Shown here one piece after another: positions 45,271 to 56,672 of a stretch of DNA of 64,000 nucleotides (its first letter is position 1; the number at the start of each line of letters is the position of its first letter). This stretch comes from Bolinopsis microptera. Lineage: Eukaryota > Ctenophora > Tentaculata > Lobata > Bolinopsidae. The notes under the pieces are model-generated. The model did no database searches and was not told the DNA's origin. It saw only the letters and a program-made list of their open reading frames with translations. A program made the position numbers and the translations under genes. The stretch is taken from positions 11,563,578 through 11,627,577 of the forward strand of contig NC_087073.1 in NCBI RefSeq assembly GCF_026151205.1. Reading direction: 5' to 3'.

Positions 45271-48200
45271 TTGGGAGGAGACCTCATTAGCAATTGGCAT
45301 GTTAGTGACCTCTACTCCAACTCTGACCATCGCTATATTATGTTCGACATAACTACAGGGCCAAAGAAGGAACCCAAACAGATCCGACTAGTCAAAAACA
45401 CTGACTGGGACAGATTTGATGAGATCCTATCGATTAACCCCAACCTTAACAACACACAAATCAACACTACGACCGAAATTGATCACAATATAGACATCAT
45501 CAATACTGCACTTAAGGAAGCCTTCGAGGAGGCATGCCCCATTACTTACATCTCAAGTTCCGTCCGCAAACCCCCCTGGCTAACTCGAGAAGTAGAGGAA
45601 GCACAGAGGGGAATAAGACAAAAACTGATTACAGCCCGAAAAAAGAAAACTGATGCCCTGTGGCTCGCTCTTAGAGAGAGCAACAAACAATACAACAGAC
45701 TTATATCCAACTCCCAGCGTAATGCCTGGAGAACTTTTTGTCAGGAAACAGAGTCTGTTAAGGAATCCGGAAGGATGAACAAGATTCTGAAATCCTGCAA
45801 CGACAACAAGCACACACTAGAAGCCGTTTACAAACCAAACGGAGACATCACCAAAAATGCAGAGGAGACACTGGAGGTCATGACACAAACCCACTTCAAG
45901 GATAGTGTCACTGACCCGCCAGTGCCTCCACCTGGACCTCTCCCAATCACCACCACCTTACTCAATACCATCTACAGCCCAGACAGAATCGAGGAGGCTC
46001 TTAAATCCTTTGATCCGTTAAAAGCTGCTGGACCCGACACCCTCAAACCTATCATCATACAGAAAGCTTGGACACACATCAAAGACATCACCAGAACCAT
46101 TATGACAAAAAATCATGAAACCCAACACATTCCAACTTTGTGGAAAGAATCCCTTGGAATCTTTCTCCCAAAGCCTGGAAAAACTGACTACAACCAACCA
46201 AAATCATTTCGCACTATCACCCTTTCTCCTGTGATGTTAAAACTACAGGAGAAGGTGATACTGTGGCATATGCAACACGACCTTAATATCGCTAAAGACA
46301 TCAACAAACGACAATTTGGCTTTAAGAAGGGATGTTCAACCGAAGCAGCCCTTCATAAAGTTACTCACACCATCGAGCGCAGGATAGCTAAGAAGGGATA
46401 TGTCTTAGGAGTCTTTCTAGATATAGAGGGAGCTTTTGATAATGTCTCTTTCAAGGCTATTTCTGACGCTATCAAGACCACGAAAGTGGACCCGGCCACA
46501 GCACAATGGATTATCAACATGGTAACTAACAGATTCATCACATTAAATCATAAGGATAAGTCGAAAAGGGTTCGGATCCGGAGAGGGTGCCCCCAAGGTG
46601 GCATCCTTTCCCCTTTCCTTTGGAACCTGGTAGTCGATGATCTCCTGGCCTACACCGCAAGAGACATACCGGGTTATCTGCAAGCTTTTGCAGATGATCT
46701 GCTTTCTCTAGCGGAGGGGAATGATTTAGACATCATCTGGAACAGAACACGCAAAACCATCAACACAATAGAAAAATGGTGCCAAACCAAAGATCTATCC
46801 ATAAGCGCACTCAAAACACAAATAGTCATGTTTACCTGGAATAAGAAATGGACCCTTAGACCTGTGGTGGTGGGTAACACCACTATAGGACTATCCAAAT
46901 CTGCCAAATTCCTAGGAGTGACCCTCGACAGCAAGCTCAATTTCAATGAACATATCACCAATACCACCAAAAAAGCTACGGCATCCCTCATGCAATGCAG
47001 AAGAGCTGTCGGCCCCACTTGGGGTATGAGCCCTAAAACATGCAAATGGATGTACACCGCTGTCATCAGACCTATTCTATCATACTGCTGTAGTATATGG
47101 ATTAGGGCAACCCAAACTGACACCAACGCGAGGAAGTTCAAACGAGTTCAGGCATTGGCATTGAGAATGATGTCTGGTGCCATGCCTAGTACTCCCTTCA
47201 TCGCACTGAACCACCTCACTAACACTCCAGATATCATACTTTTCCTGAGAGGTGAAGCAGCAAAGGGCACAGCCAGGCTTCAAGCATATGGAAGCCTAAC
47301 CCTCGAAACTATCGCCCCCAGAAAAGGTACCATCACAACTCACACCACTATCAACAAACAATTCATGGTAGACCTCAACATACCACCCAAAGCAGAGAGA
47401 GACCTATCTATACCAACCATGATGCTTGAACGACGCTTCACGGTCACCACTCCTGGAGCTGACAACATTGGATATAGAGGCTCACTCCAAAACACCATCG
47501 ACAACATCCCCAGTGAAACCATCACCTGCTACACAGACGGGTCACGCACAGACTCAGGTAGCGGGGCTGGTTATATTATCACCACAGACAACAACAACAC
47601 TACACTAGATGAAAGATCATTCAAGCTTCCCGATTATTGCACCGTTTATCAAACAGAACTCACTGCCATCATCGAAGCTTGTAAATATCTATCAACTTAT
47701 ACAAACACACACATCATCATATGGTCAGACAGTCTCTCCTCTATTCAAGCCATATCCTCACCTTCAACGAGGAGTAGGACTACTAGAGACTGTTACGACA
47801 CCCTCAATACACTCGGATCCACTAACACCTTAGAGATCAGATGGATAGCTGCACACATTGGATTGTGGGGTAATGAAAAAGCAGACGAGCTGGCCAAAAA
47901 TGGTACAACCAGTGAATCCACTTTGAATTGCCCAATTCCACAATCTTACATCAAACGCCTGATCAACGACAAAGTCACAAAACTTAATCAAGAATCATGG
48001 ATTACTGATGGTCCCAGACACACTAAACTAACACTTGGACATAAAAACATCAACATCATCAAAAATCTCAACACTACACTCAGTAACAACAGACAAAATT
48101 ATAGAACTGCAGTGCACCTCATCACGGGACATTGTGGCCTCAACAAACACCTACACACCATTCGCAAATCAGACACAAGTGCTTGTCCTAAATGCGGCGA

Positions 48201-48396
48201 CGAAGAGGAGACTGTCTCACACTTTCTCGGACAGTGCCCGGCTATTGCCCAAATAAGAGGTCAATATTTCCGGGACTACTACCTCTCTGTCAATGACATA
48301 TTCGACAACCAACACATCTCCACCATTGTCAACTTTACAAACCACACTAAACGCTTAGTGGTGCCAGAGGAGTTGGACCAGACAGGTGTAACATAG
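45271..48396 (+). CDS. LINE ORF2: endonuclease remnant, reverse transcriptase, RNase H, zinc knuckle
   Basis: 1041 aa from the first ATG, though the frame is open from 45109 because the element is truncated. The end of the endonuclease is seen in SDHRYIMFDI. RT motifs follow: LGVFLDIEGAFDNV (residue ~375), RRGCPQGGILSPFLWN (~437), catalytic FADD (~472) and KFLGVTLDSKLNFNEHI. RNase H starts near residue 750 with CYTDGSRTDSGSGAGYI, then ELTAIIEA, WSDSLSSIQAI and HIGLWGNEKADELAK, so the D-E-D-D set is present. A CPKCGDEEETVSHFLGQC zinc-knuckle-like motif lies near 970. RT followed by RNase H is typical of I/Loa/Ingi-group LINEs; the clade is not resolved. It cannot retrotranspose by itself for want of a complete endonuclease and ORF1. 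Confidence 0.92.
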   Translation: MGGDLISNWHVSDLYSNSDHRYIMFDITTGPKKEPKQIRLVKNTDWDRFDEILSINPNLNNTQINTTTEIDHNIDIINTALKEAFEEACPITYISSSVRKPPWLTREVEEAQRGIRQKLITARKKKTDALWLALRESNKQYNRLISNSQRNAWRTFCQETESVKESGRMNKILKSCNDNKHTLEAVYKPNGDITKNAEETLEVMTQTHFKDSVTDPPVPPPGPLPITTTLLNTIYSPDRIEEALKSFDPLKAAGPDTLKPIIIQKAWTHIKDITRTIMTKNHETQHIPTLWKESLGIFLPKPGKTDYNQPKSFRTITLSPVMLKLQEKVILWHMQHDLNIAKDINKRQFGFKKGCSTEAALHKVTHTIERRIAKKGYVLGVFLDIEGAFDNVSFKAISDAIKTTKVDPATAQWIINMVTNRFITLNHKDKSKRVRIRRGCPQGGILSPFLWNLVVDDLLAYTARDIPGYLQAFADDLLSLAEGNDLDIIWNRTRKTINTIEKWCQTKDLSISALKTQIVMFTWNKKWTLRPVVVGNTTIGLSKSAKFLGVTLDSKLNFNEHITNTTKKATASLMQCRRAVGPTWGMSPKTCKWMYTAVIRPILSYCCSIWIRATQTDTNARKFKRVQALALRMMSGAMPSTPFIALNHLTNTPDIILFLRGEAAKGTARLQAYGSLTLETIAPRKGTITTHTTINKQFMVDLNIPPKAERDLSIPTMMLERRFTVTTPGADNIGYRGSLQNTIDNIPSETITCYTDGSRTDSGSGAGYIITTDNNNTTLDERSFKLPDYCTVYQTELTAIIEACKYLSTYTNTHIIIWSDSLSSIQAISSPSTRSRTTRDCYDTLNTLGSTNTLEIRWIAAHIGLWGNEKADELAKNGTTSESTLNCPIPQSYIKRLINDKVTKLNQESWITDGPRHTKLTLGHKNINIIKNLNTTLSNNRQNYRTAVHLITGHCGLNKHLHTIRKSDTSACPKCGDEEETVSHFLGQCPAIAQIRGQYFRDYYLSVNDIFDNQHISTIVNFTNHTKRLVVPEELDQTGVT

Positions 48397-48609
48397 CGAC
48401 TACTTTAACGCCGTCTTATTTCGCCTCTCTCTTCCACACTCAACCACCACTTAAGCGTTTATCTATGACACACCCCACAACACTTACCATCATCCTTGAT
48501 TACACATCTTGATTCCACTGGCATCCTCCCACAGGACTGCCATACCCCAGAGGTAGGCAAAGCATTCATATGCTATCCTCTCGTGGGCCAACCAGGCCCA
48601 GCCTCTCTT

Positions 48610-48631
48610 AAAAAAAAAAAAAAAAAAAAAA
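48610..48631 (+). other. poly(A) tract of the inserted LINE
   Basis: About 22 consecutive A ending immediately before the right target duplicate. Confidence 0.9.
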
Positions 48632-48644
48632 ATGTGTAACCCTC
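48632..48644. repeat. target-site duplication, right copy
   Basis: ATGTGTAACCCTC, identical to 45101-45113. Confidence 0.93.
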
Positions 48645-49510
48645 ATGTAGGGATATTGGAGCACGGAATTTCATTATCTTGTAGAGCTCGAGGTAACTGT
48701 GGTATGTATAGAGATTTTGTATAGATAGAATATTATTATGCTTAAATATCGGTTTGGTGTGCTCTTTTATGAAAAATTTTTGGTCAAGTTTCTGGTGTCC
48801 TATGGGCCTAGTACGTGCACAAGTCTTGAACTTATCAAGGTACGCCAGCCTGTCACCAAATAGTACTCTGAGACAGTACTTCTGAGCAGTAAATAATGAG
48901 CTTATACGTTGTTTCGCTGCCCCACCCCATACAGATATACAGTAGGAAAGATGTGATTCGAACAGGGTATAATATAATTGTTGGTGTAGAAATTCTGGAA
49001 GGGAGCAGCGAAGTCTACATAAAGTGGATGTGGAATGATTTAGAGTTCGCTTAAGTGCTTTGATGTGATCTTCCCATGATAGGTTCTCGTCAATTATAAC
49101 ACCCAGAAATTTTGCGGATGAAACCTTTTTGATTGGAAAGTTGTCTATAGTTAATGCAACTTCAGGGTGTGATAAAGTCTCTGACTTAAGTAAGTAAGTA
49201 AGTAAGTAAGTAAAATTTATGACATCACATCATCACACATGTCTACAAACTATCATCGCACTGTGTGAAAAAATATATAATAAATATTTCCCCACCAACA
49301 TTAATTAATTATCAAATACAATATTTAAAAACAATTTCATCAAAAACTTAGAACCTGCCATGGTGGGTTTGAAGTGTATGTAGCAGCACTTGGACATGTT
49401 TATATGTAACTTATTCGCTCTCATATAAGACTTCAATGATGACAAAAGCTCATTTCCTCGTTCATATGCCTCACGTTTTGTTTTGCCGACAACAACGTCA
49501 ACTCAAACCA
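48645..49510 (-). mobile_element. RT-thumb region of an antisense CR1/L2-type LINE (right of the insertion)
   Basis: Minus-strand reading gives SLKSYMRANKLHINMSKC (about 49410-49350), then KFLGVIIDENLSWEDHI, LPEFLHQQLYYTLFESHLSY, and ISVWGGAA. These are standard post-catalytic LINE RT motifs. The ORF is broken by an (AAGT)n run at 49186-49213 and nearby decay. This is the older LINE that served as target for the 45114-48631 element. Confidence 0.75.
49186..49213. repeat. (AAGT)n microsatellite
   Basis: About six to seven copies of AAGT, inside the decayed LINE fragment. Confidence 0.9.
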
Positions 49511-49660
49511 ATTAATTCGCCACAAAATATATTTGGCCCTATAACTCAACAACTAGTTAGGGTGTAATTCAAGGAACAGTTTAATTCGATGTTGTACTGC
49601 TTTACTCAACAAAATTTTACGGACGAAATGATTAATTGTTGTGAGGTGTCTCAGCTACAT

Positions 49661-49736
49661 TTACTGGGCCGCGCTCAGCCTGTCATTCCGCCTAATCTCT
49701 ATGTTTGTAAACATGATAGCCTGAGGACCCAGGTAA
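49661..49736. mobile_element. 76-bp hAT-like MITE, copy A
   Basis: Termini TTACTGGGCC..CCCAGGTAA form short inverted repeats. It is flanked by a perfect 8-bp duplication AGCTACAT (49653-49660 and 49737-49744). The body contains CGCTCAGCCTGTCATTCCG and CTAATCTCTATG. Confidence 0.9.
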
Positions 49737-50164
49737 AGCTACATGGGTTGGGGTCCCCCCTTTTTAAAAAACAAAACAAACAGACCACTTTCAACCTATT
49801 TTAATACATATTGTAAATTGATGGCATTGAATGTGACCGAATAGAAGGAGAATCCTGATACCTATAACCAAAATTTGAAAATTCAATTATATGATCAGTC
49901 GACGTCTCTTGAGATAGTGCTTGAACTCGTCGTTGTAGACATGGATTATAATACTATTGGCCTCATGAATCATGATTCAACAAAGCATTCGATGTGTCGT
50001 AAATCCTTTTTTTTTAAATGTGAAACGTATGACATAGTTAAAATAACAAAATTATTAAATATTTTTAAATGTAATACCCAAAGCTCCATAGCTTTTTTTT
50101 TTAAAGGTCAAGTGTAATTTTTAAAAGCAAATAAAATATATAATTGATACAATCCTGGATCCTG

Positions 50165-51002
50165 TTGTCATACGTTGTATGACCCTTCGCGCACGAGTGC
50201 GCAGCTCCCCCTGTACACTGTAGCGAAGAAACTCTACACTATAGTGAAAAGACCGTGGGGTCACGACGTGATACAAGGATCTTGCAATTCAAAATACCTA
50301 GCTAGTTAACATACTAAAATAAACATTTATCTTAGAGAAAATTATTTTAATGTAATCCTGGGTTGTTTTACCTGGGGACCTCAGGCTATTATGTTCATAA
50401 ACATAGAGATTAGGCGGAATGACAGGCTGAGCGCGGCCCAGTAAGGGTTGTTTTACAATGCAACAGACAATCAATGTCGCAATCCTTTTTGCAGCTTTTA
50501 GCTTAGCTTTGGCAAACGATATTAACGCGATAACGCGGGTGATACTATACTCTTAAAATATTTGTTTTAAGTCAGCTTACAGTATGCGCTATTGTTAATT
50601 TACTTATTCATGTGCTTTCGCGCCACTGCTGACTGCGGGCGTGCTCTACCATAATAAGCGTACGGCGCGAGAACATATCCTCGTCCAAAGTCTGACAGCC
50701 AACAACGCAACATGCGTAGGATTCCCTCAAGGGGGAAGATCGTAATCGCCACCTGTCATTTGTATCACGTCGTGACCCCCGTCCCCCATCGTTGACGGAT
50801 GTTACTTGTCTAAATTTCTTCGAAGTTGCGCGCGCCGCTTTCTTCTCGATGGCAAGTGCTACGAAGTAGCGCGCGCCGGGCCAGACCACTAACAATGGTC
50901 AACCCCCATTGCCATCGTCATTTCACTATAGTCAATAGTAGAGTTTCTACGATACAGGGGAGCCGCGCACTCGTGCGCGGCGGGTCATACGACGTATGAC
51001 AA
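50165..51002. mobile_element. inverted-repeat DNA element with palindromic ends
   Basis: TIRs of ~115 bp: TTGTCATACGTTGTATGACC, GCGCACGAGTGCGC and GAAACTCTAC..ACTATAGTGAAA at 50165-50255, and the inverse at 50918-51002. A further inverted block (ATCACGTCGTGACCCC) lies at ~50762 versus ~50256-50275. TIR tips are themselves palindromic. MITE copy B is inserted inside. A partial relative occurs at 53750-53812. No transposase ORF. Confidence 0.75.
50368..50444. mobile_element. 77-bp hAT-like MITE, copy B
   Basis: Inverse orientation to copy A: TTACCTGGGG..GGCCCAGTAA with an 8-bp duplication GGGTTGTT on both sides (50360-50367, 50445-50452). It is nested in the 50165-51002 element and therefore younger than it. 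Confidence 0.9.
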
Positions 51003-51361
51003 GGCACGCTACTGTATAAGCGTTCACATAGCCATGTGTCTACGCGTACTGCGTGACGCGCTTGTTTCACGGCGGTCGCGCGCTACTGCAAGCGAGAGGG
51101 CTCTGGTTAGAGCAAGTATAGGCGCAAGGGCTCTGGATATAGAGCTGAGCAACATTGTTAATGTTCTTGATGCCCCGCGCGAAGTTTTGTAAGTTTATAC
51201 CGCGTTTTAATTGTCAGGATCGATTAAACGCCACGTGTTAATTTATTAACATCGGTTTGTTAATTATTATTTTCCCGTCGCAATTAATTAATGTGTTTCA
51301 GTTTTTTAAATACTAGAATTTTAAATTTTTGTGCAAAATTGCAATATAGTCACAATAATAT

Positions 51362-51443
51362 TTACCTCTGGGGACCTCAGGCTATTATGTTCATAAACCG
51401 AATAGAGATTAGGCGGAATGACAGGCTGAGCGCGGCCCAGTAA
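51362..51443. mobile_element. 82-bp hAT-like MITE, copy C
   Basis: TTACCTCTGGGG..GGCCCAGTAA with an 8-bp duplication AATAATAT on both sides (51354-51361, 51444-51451). Differs from copy B by small insertions (CT after TTACC, CCGA near the middle). Confidence 0.9.
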
Positions 51444-51605
51444 AATAATATAATTAAACAAAATTTAAATTTTGCTTTTCTTAAATTTTGTTTTTCTTAT
51501 CTTTTTTTGAAATTCATCCTATTAATCGAACTTGAACAGCTTTTTGTAGGCTAAACTTTATTTTTTTAATAAAAACAAAAAATATTCAAACAATAGCTAT
51601 ATATA

Positions 51606-53450
51606 TTGTAGGTTTACAACCTACCAGGACGCGCGCCGAGTTGGACTCGTCGACGGTCCTGTATATGGAACAGATATTTTACGAGTATCACCCGTTAATA
51701 TAAATATAATTTCAATAAATACAACCCTCAATTAATATAACATACAATTAAGTTTCCTATCATTCGGTTAACGGGTGATACCCCTCATTGACTCATTAAG
51801 AGCACTAATTTCGACCACTTTCCCGGTCGAGCCATACCAAATCAAACTAATTGACCCACGTGTATAGCCAATGTCCTGGCGGTGCTGAGCCGATGTAAAA
51901 CTCTTCTGTAAACTCTTTTGTCTCTTGTAACTTGTTTATATTTTATATTTTAGTTATACTGTGTACTGTGTACAATAGTTATAGCGTATAGTGTGTGTAG
52001 TGTGTAGTGGTTATTTTGTTGTGACGTGTCACTTTATACTTTGCTACCAACGTCAGCCTTGACTTACCATTTATTGTAATTGGTACAGCATATATCAAAA
52101 CTAAAACACTGTTTTCGATCTGACGGGTGATGGGCTCTCTCTGATGGGACACAGTTCTAGGGGGTACCCGGGGTACGAGTTAACGAATAGTGTTCGTGTC
52201 CTTCCACAATCCCCTCTCATTGTGTTTTTGACGGAGGAGAAGCCTAGTTCATCCGTCTGCATCGCTTAATCGAGTTGAAAATTTAGCCAATAACAAACTA
52301 AATTACATGTTAGACTGATAGCAGGTGTAGAGTTTATAACATACAAATTCTAAATTTTTGACGGCTGACGATGGTAAGTCGCTACGTTTAATTCGGGACT
52401 TTTATAGTCTTAAGTCTTGGAGCTCAAAATGTCTCGTGCTGTGGGCCGTATAAACGGCGCACACCACCGCCCCGCCTTACTTCACGGTTGCGGAGCGGAG
52501 CTGGTGCCGTTTGTCTCGGCCTCAAGTGGCGAGTGCTTGCCCATCGAATACACGATTGAAACACTAATTATTTATTGGAATTCTACAGTTTCCAAAACGA
52601 AGTACGAAGATATATTAACTTTGAGCTTTGTTTTGGCGACTGCTTCATCTATGGGCGAGTAGGTATTTGTTGTTTAGCAGTGTTGAATATTGGAGCAATT
52701 ATATAATGTATATCTCCATCATAATATAGGCTAGTGTAAAGATATATAATCAAGAATACAAACAAACGCGAACGGTATTAGTAACTCGCTAGATTATAGA
52801 TGTTATTTAAACACATATGTTTACGTCAATTATTACTAAAATTAATATTCTTTTTGCTTTAATATAATTACATTGTACATGTCACATGGATTAATGGATT
52901 AGTTGAATGAAACGTGTGCTACAAATGTCTACGCCTCACGCAGAACTGCGTACCGCTCAGTACTAATTCATGCTTGAGCGGTACTGCTGTTCACAGTGGC
53001 GCGCACTTAATTTAATCACAATAAATAACGAGCGCGCGGTTTTTTGGAATCTCTCCATTATTATATTAATTAGATCGCAGTGCTCACGGCCTGTACTGCG
53101 TGAACGACAGAAATATCTTTTAAATTATTTTGCTTCTGAAATTTTGGCTCTAGTAATTAAGAAATGTGACATGTAATTGTAAGTTAACAATTAAATAGAT
53201 CCTGTGCGCGGCGCCTACAGCTGACCTACGAATTTCTGAACAATTTTAAATTGTGGCTGTGTGCGCGGCGTACTGTATATGTGTTTGAAATTGAAATTTG
53301 AATTTATTTATGAATATAACATTATGTATTGATTATTTGTGGTAAATAAAAATTTTTCTTTCCTAAAATTTTTCTTTCCTAATATTTGTTCCATATATTC
53401 CGTCGACGAGTCCAACTCGGCGCGCGTCCTGGTAGGTTGTAAACCTACAA
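51606..53450. mobile_element. 1.85-kb inverted-repeat DNA element
   Basis: TIRs of ~65 bp: TTGTAGGTTTACAACCTACC, AGGACGCGCGCCGAGTTGGA, CTCGTCGACGG on the left (51606-51670) and the inverse at 53385-53450. The tip GTAGGTTTACAACCTAC folds on itself. Interior ORFs such as 52417-52662 (81 aa) show no transposase motif. Target duplication not evident. Confidence 0.8.
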
Positions 53451-53516
53451 TCATTCGGCTGAGTCGACCGAGGAGATCGCATAGATCCATTGGATCCTTA
53501 TCTACTTCCTAGACTA

Positions 53517-53580
53517 GGTGACACTGGGATTCGAACCCCGAACCTTCTGTGCAGAAGGCGGATGCTCTGTATATCATTAG
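53517..53580 (-). tRNA. tRNA-like 3' portion (pseudogene or SINE-derived)
   Basis: The minus strand has a good B-box/T-arm (GGGTTCGAATCCC), a preceding anticodon-stem-like hairpin (CCTTC..GAAGG around TGCACA) and an acceptor-like TGTCACC end. The matching 5' acceptor strand and a good A-box are not visible and the anticodon loop is irregular, so a functional tRNA is unlikely. Confidence 0.4.
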
Positions 53581-56500
53581 TGGTATTGTAATACTAGCCT
53601 GTTGTCATTTACTACCATGGTGGGTTAGATTCTGGAGGCAGTGAAATACTGTATTATCTATAATCTACAATAAATAAAGTGGATGCTTCATGAATCGCTT
53701 ATTTTGAGTTTGTAAGGATGTAATTCTATTTTCAGAGTTCAGTCGTATTTGTATCACGTCGTGACCCCCACTGTCATTTCACCCAGGGGCGAAAGCCATG
53801 ATACAGCAGCACACTCGTGCCTTGGCAACCTATGTGGTCAACAGTTTCCATCCCACGCTAATGATGATGGCAATTATCGAAGGAAATAAGTAAAACAAAA
53901 TTTTAAGTAAAACAAAATTTAAATTTTATTGCCATTACAATGAATAATAATATCATAATAAATATAAGTAGACATCCGATAATAAACTTGTTACATCCCG
54001 TACAACCCAAGATGTCAGCCGACGCGACTTACAAAAATAAAGAAAGCTAGCATGTTCATTGTTGATAGTTTTTCTAACGAGCATACTGAGGCTGTACGGA
54101 AATAGCTTTAATGTTTAATTCTACGTCATATTAAAAACATTACATCATTTTTGCTAGATACAAAAATAAATTTTAAAATAAATAACTCTTTTGCTGCTAA
54201 GGCGCGGCACCGCGCTGGGTCCACATGTTATACAGCGTGTAGCAACACAGCGCTGAAAATATAAGATGATTGAGCTATAACGTATAAGCGGTGCGCCGCG
54301 CCTAAACCTAAAACCATAAACTTTAAATTGTAAATATTGTTAAGATATTTAAACGAGTTTTGCGAAATAATATGACATGCTGACTTCGTAGGATATTACA
54401 ATTATACCCGTGCCAGTTCCAAATGTGAGTCAGCGCTTAAACCAAAAGCAGTTGGCAAAAGGAGCCAGTTGCCTGCAAGAGCTTTACTAGCACCCGATTT
54501 ACCACTTTTGGAGCACAAACTCAAACCTAAAACCGGCCAAGCACAAAAGTATGTTATCGCCACGATTGGGTGGATTGATTCCCAAAATATTTATCAGCAC
54601 GCGGCACTAATAATATGAAGTTCATTATCGAATTTTAGATATGCCATGGATCGTTTAACACATATATAAAAGGTTATTAAAGAATAATTAATGTTTGGTT
54701 GTTGGTATAAATCGATATTAATCAATTATTTAAAATAGTATTTGTGTTTGTTATTATTAACTATTGAGTTACGTTTGATTTAAATATTAAAACACTACTA
54801 CAATACATTTCACAAAACAAAACGACAAGTAAAGAGCTAAAAATATTATGCAAGATACATTATAATCAGGGGTCTAATTGTATAATGAAGGATGTAGTGC
54901 GCTGTGTGAGCTCTACCCCAAGTCGTTTAATTACTGGCCGATACGTGTTGGGGTCTCAGAATTAAATTGACTTTAATGCGGCCGGTTTGGACTTTTGCAA
55001 TTCAACTGTGATAATGAAGTCCCGGCCGTAGGCACAGGTTACACTAGTATACGCACAATATCACAATTCACAATGACCCTAGATATAAAATGAAACCTTC
55101 AAACTTTATTCATCGTGTTCATGCTGTTTCTATTTACAACATCTTTATACGAATCTTGTACGAATTTGCCTGCATAATGGTCAATTTAATTTATATATTT
55201 TTGTAAATAGTTAATTTGACGAAGGGAATACGTCTATTTTACCCTGAGTTATGTTTTAGTTCAATCTTGACACAATTTTAAAATTATAATTTAATTATTT
55301 TATATATATGTATTGTCCATAACTAGGGTGGCCTGCTAACAGAACCATGATCTGCCTTGATTCATCCTTCAGCACAGAGAAAAGCTCCTTTTTTTATACA
55401 TTATGATTACAGAGGATCTGATATTTAGATATATATTGCTGTGCTGTAAAAATTGACTTTATTTATTTATTTATTTATTTATTTTCCTGATGAGAAAGAG
55501 AAAAAAGGTAAGTTCATATGCAACTTGAGGATAGGTTCTGTCAATCCGGTTTTCCTATTACTGATCCATTCAAGGGTTGCTGAAACTTTTTTGGTAGCTC
55601 TGCACGGCAAGAGATAGCCTGTCAATTCTTCAGTCGGAGGTCAAGATTTACAGTTTATACTGTAGATCAGATTGATATTTTGCTTGGTTTTGGCATCTAA
55701 GTTTTAAAAGCTGCACCATTCTCCACTGTACCTCATGGATAAGCATGCTACCGGAAAATTGATTTCTGTATTAAAGTCTAGCACTTGTGGCAGATGACTT
55801 TGAAAGCTTGGCTAACAACCCTACCTTTTAACGATATTTTTATTCCCTGTACTCAATACTCATAGCCAAAATTCCTACCAACTTGATTCAGCAAATCCCG
55901 AATTTTTCAATCCTGCTTGAGCTGCAGATCCCAAATTTTCCTCAAAAATTTGATTCCTCAAAAATTTTCTGGTAAATCAACAACAACAAAAATCTTGTTC
56001 CCTGGCGCACTAGCATATCATTTTTGAAAGGTTAGCTAACAACTGTCTTCAATGACAAACTTACCACAATTCTCTGCATTTAATTAACTACCTATATTCG
56101 ACATAATTCTGGTGATCTAAATGATTTGGGATCGGAAATATGGGATTTTTTCCGAAAACCACTGCATTTCGTACCCCAAATTAAATCATGGTATTTGAGG
56201 ATTTTTTCATTTCTTTATTTTACATTATAAATGAAACAGTCAATTTCTTCTTGATCTTCTTGATATTCTGGTTTTCGATGTTTATAGAATTTATTTATTC
56301 TATGTTAATTTATAAAATCAACTAGTGTTCATTTGTTAGATAAATAATATTTATAACTTAATACATTGGTAGTAAATCGACAAAGTCATAATTAAAGAAA
56401 ATATGTGAAAAATAATTTGGGGAAAATAATGATGGTGGCCTACATTTTGGTAGTCCGACTTTCGAACCTGGCCTTTTAAATATGTCTTGTAAGGTACATC

Positions 56501-56672
56501 ACATCTTTTGTTCGAGCAACAGTGAAATAAATCGTCACATTTTGAAAATATTATTTACCTAATATATAATCTGTTATTTACTTAATCTCTTCTAGTCATA
56601 CAGGAATGACAATGCTTGGAAGGAAACACATCTAATGCATTTTCGCTAAAAAGAACTGTCAGTCCCATTGCT
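53581..56672. other. intergenic, repeat-derived sequence
   Basis: Contains a partial copy of the 50165 element TIR (53750-53812), a Helitron-like 3' fragment (54900-55047), a (TTTA)n run at ~55458-55482 and AT-rich sequence. No exon supported. Confidence 0.5.
54900..55047 (+). mobile_element. 3' fragment of a Helitron-like element
   Basis: Shares GATACGTGTTGGG, AAATTGACTTTAATGCGGCC, TTTTGCAATTCAACTG and the CCCGGCCGTAGGCACAGGTT / ACACTAG|T end with the 57150-57584 copy. The terminal hairpin is degraded. Confidence 0.65.

Larger units (their letters stand above)
45114..48631 (+). mobile_element. 5'-truncated non-LTR retrotransposon with RNase H, poly(A) tail
   Basis: 3.5-kb element between perfect 13-bp target duplications, ending in ~22 A. 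It begins inside the endonuclease domain (LWGNKTCNTRGEEL) and so lacks ORF1 and most of the endonuclease. 5' truncation plus a variable-length TSD is the signature of target-primed reverse transcription. The intact long ORF and clean tail indicate a recent insertion. Confidence 0.93.

Noticed and set aside
52417-52662. 81-aa ORF inside the 51606-53450 element
   Set aside because: No transposase motif and no splice-compatible extension; chance ORF in GC-richer element sequence.
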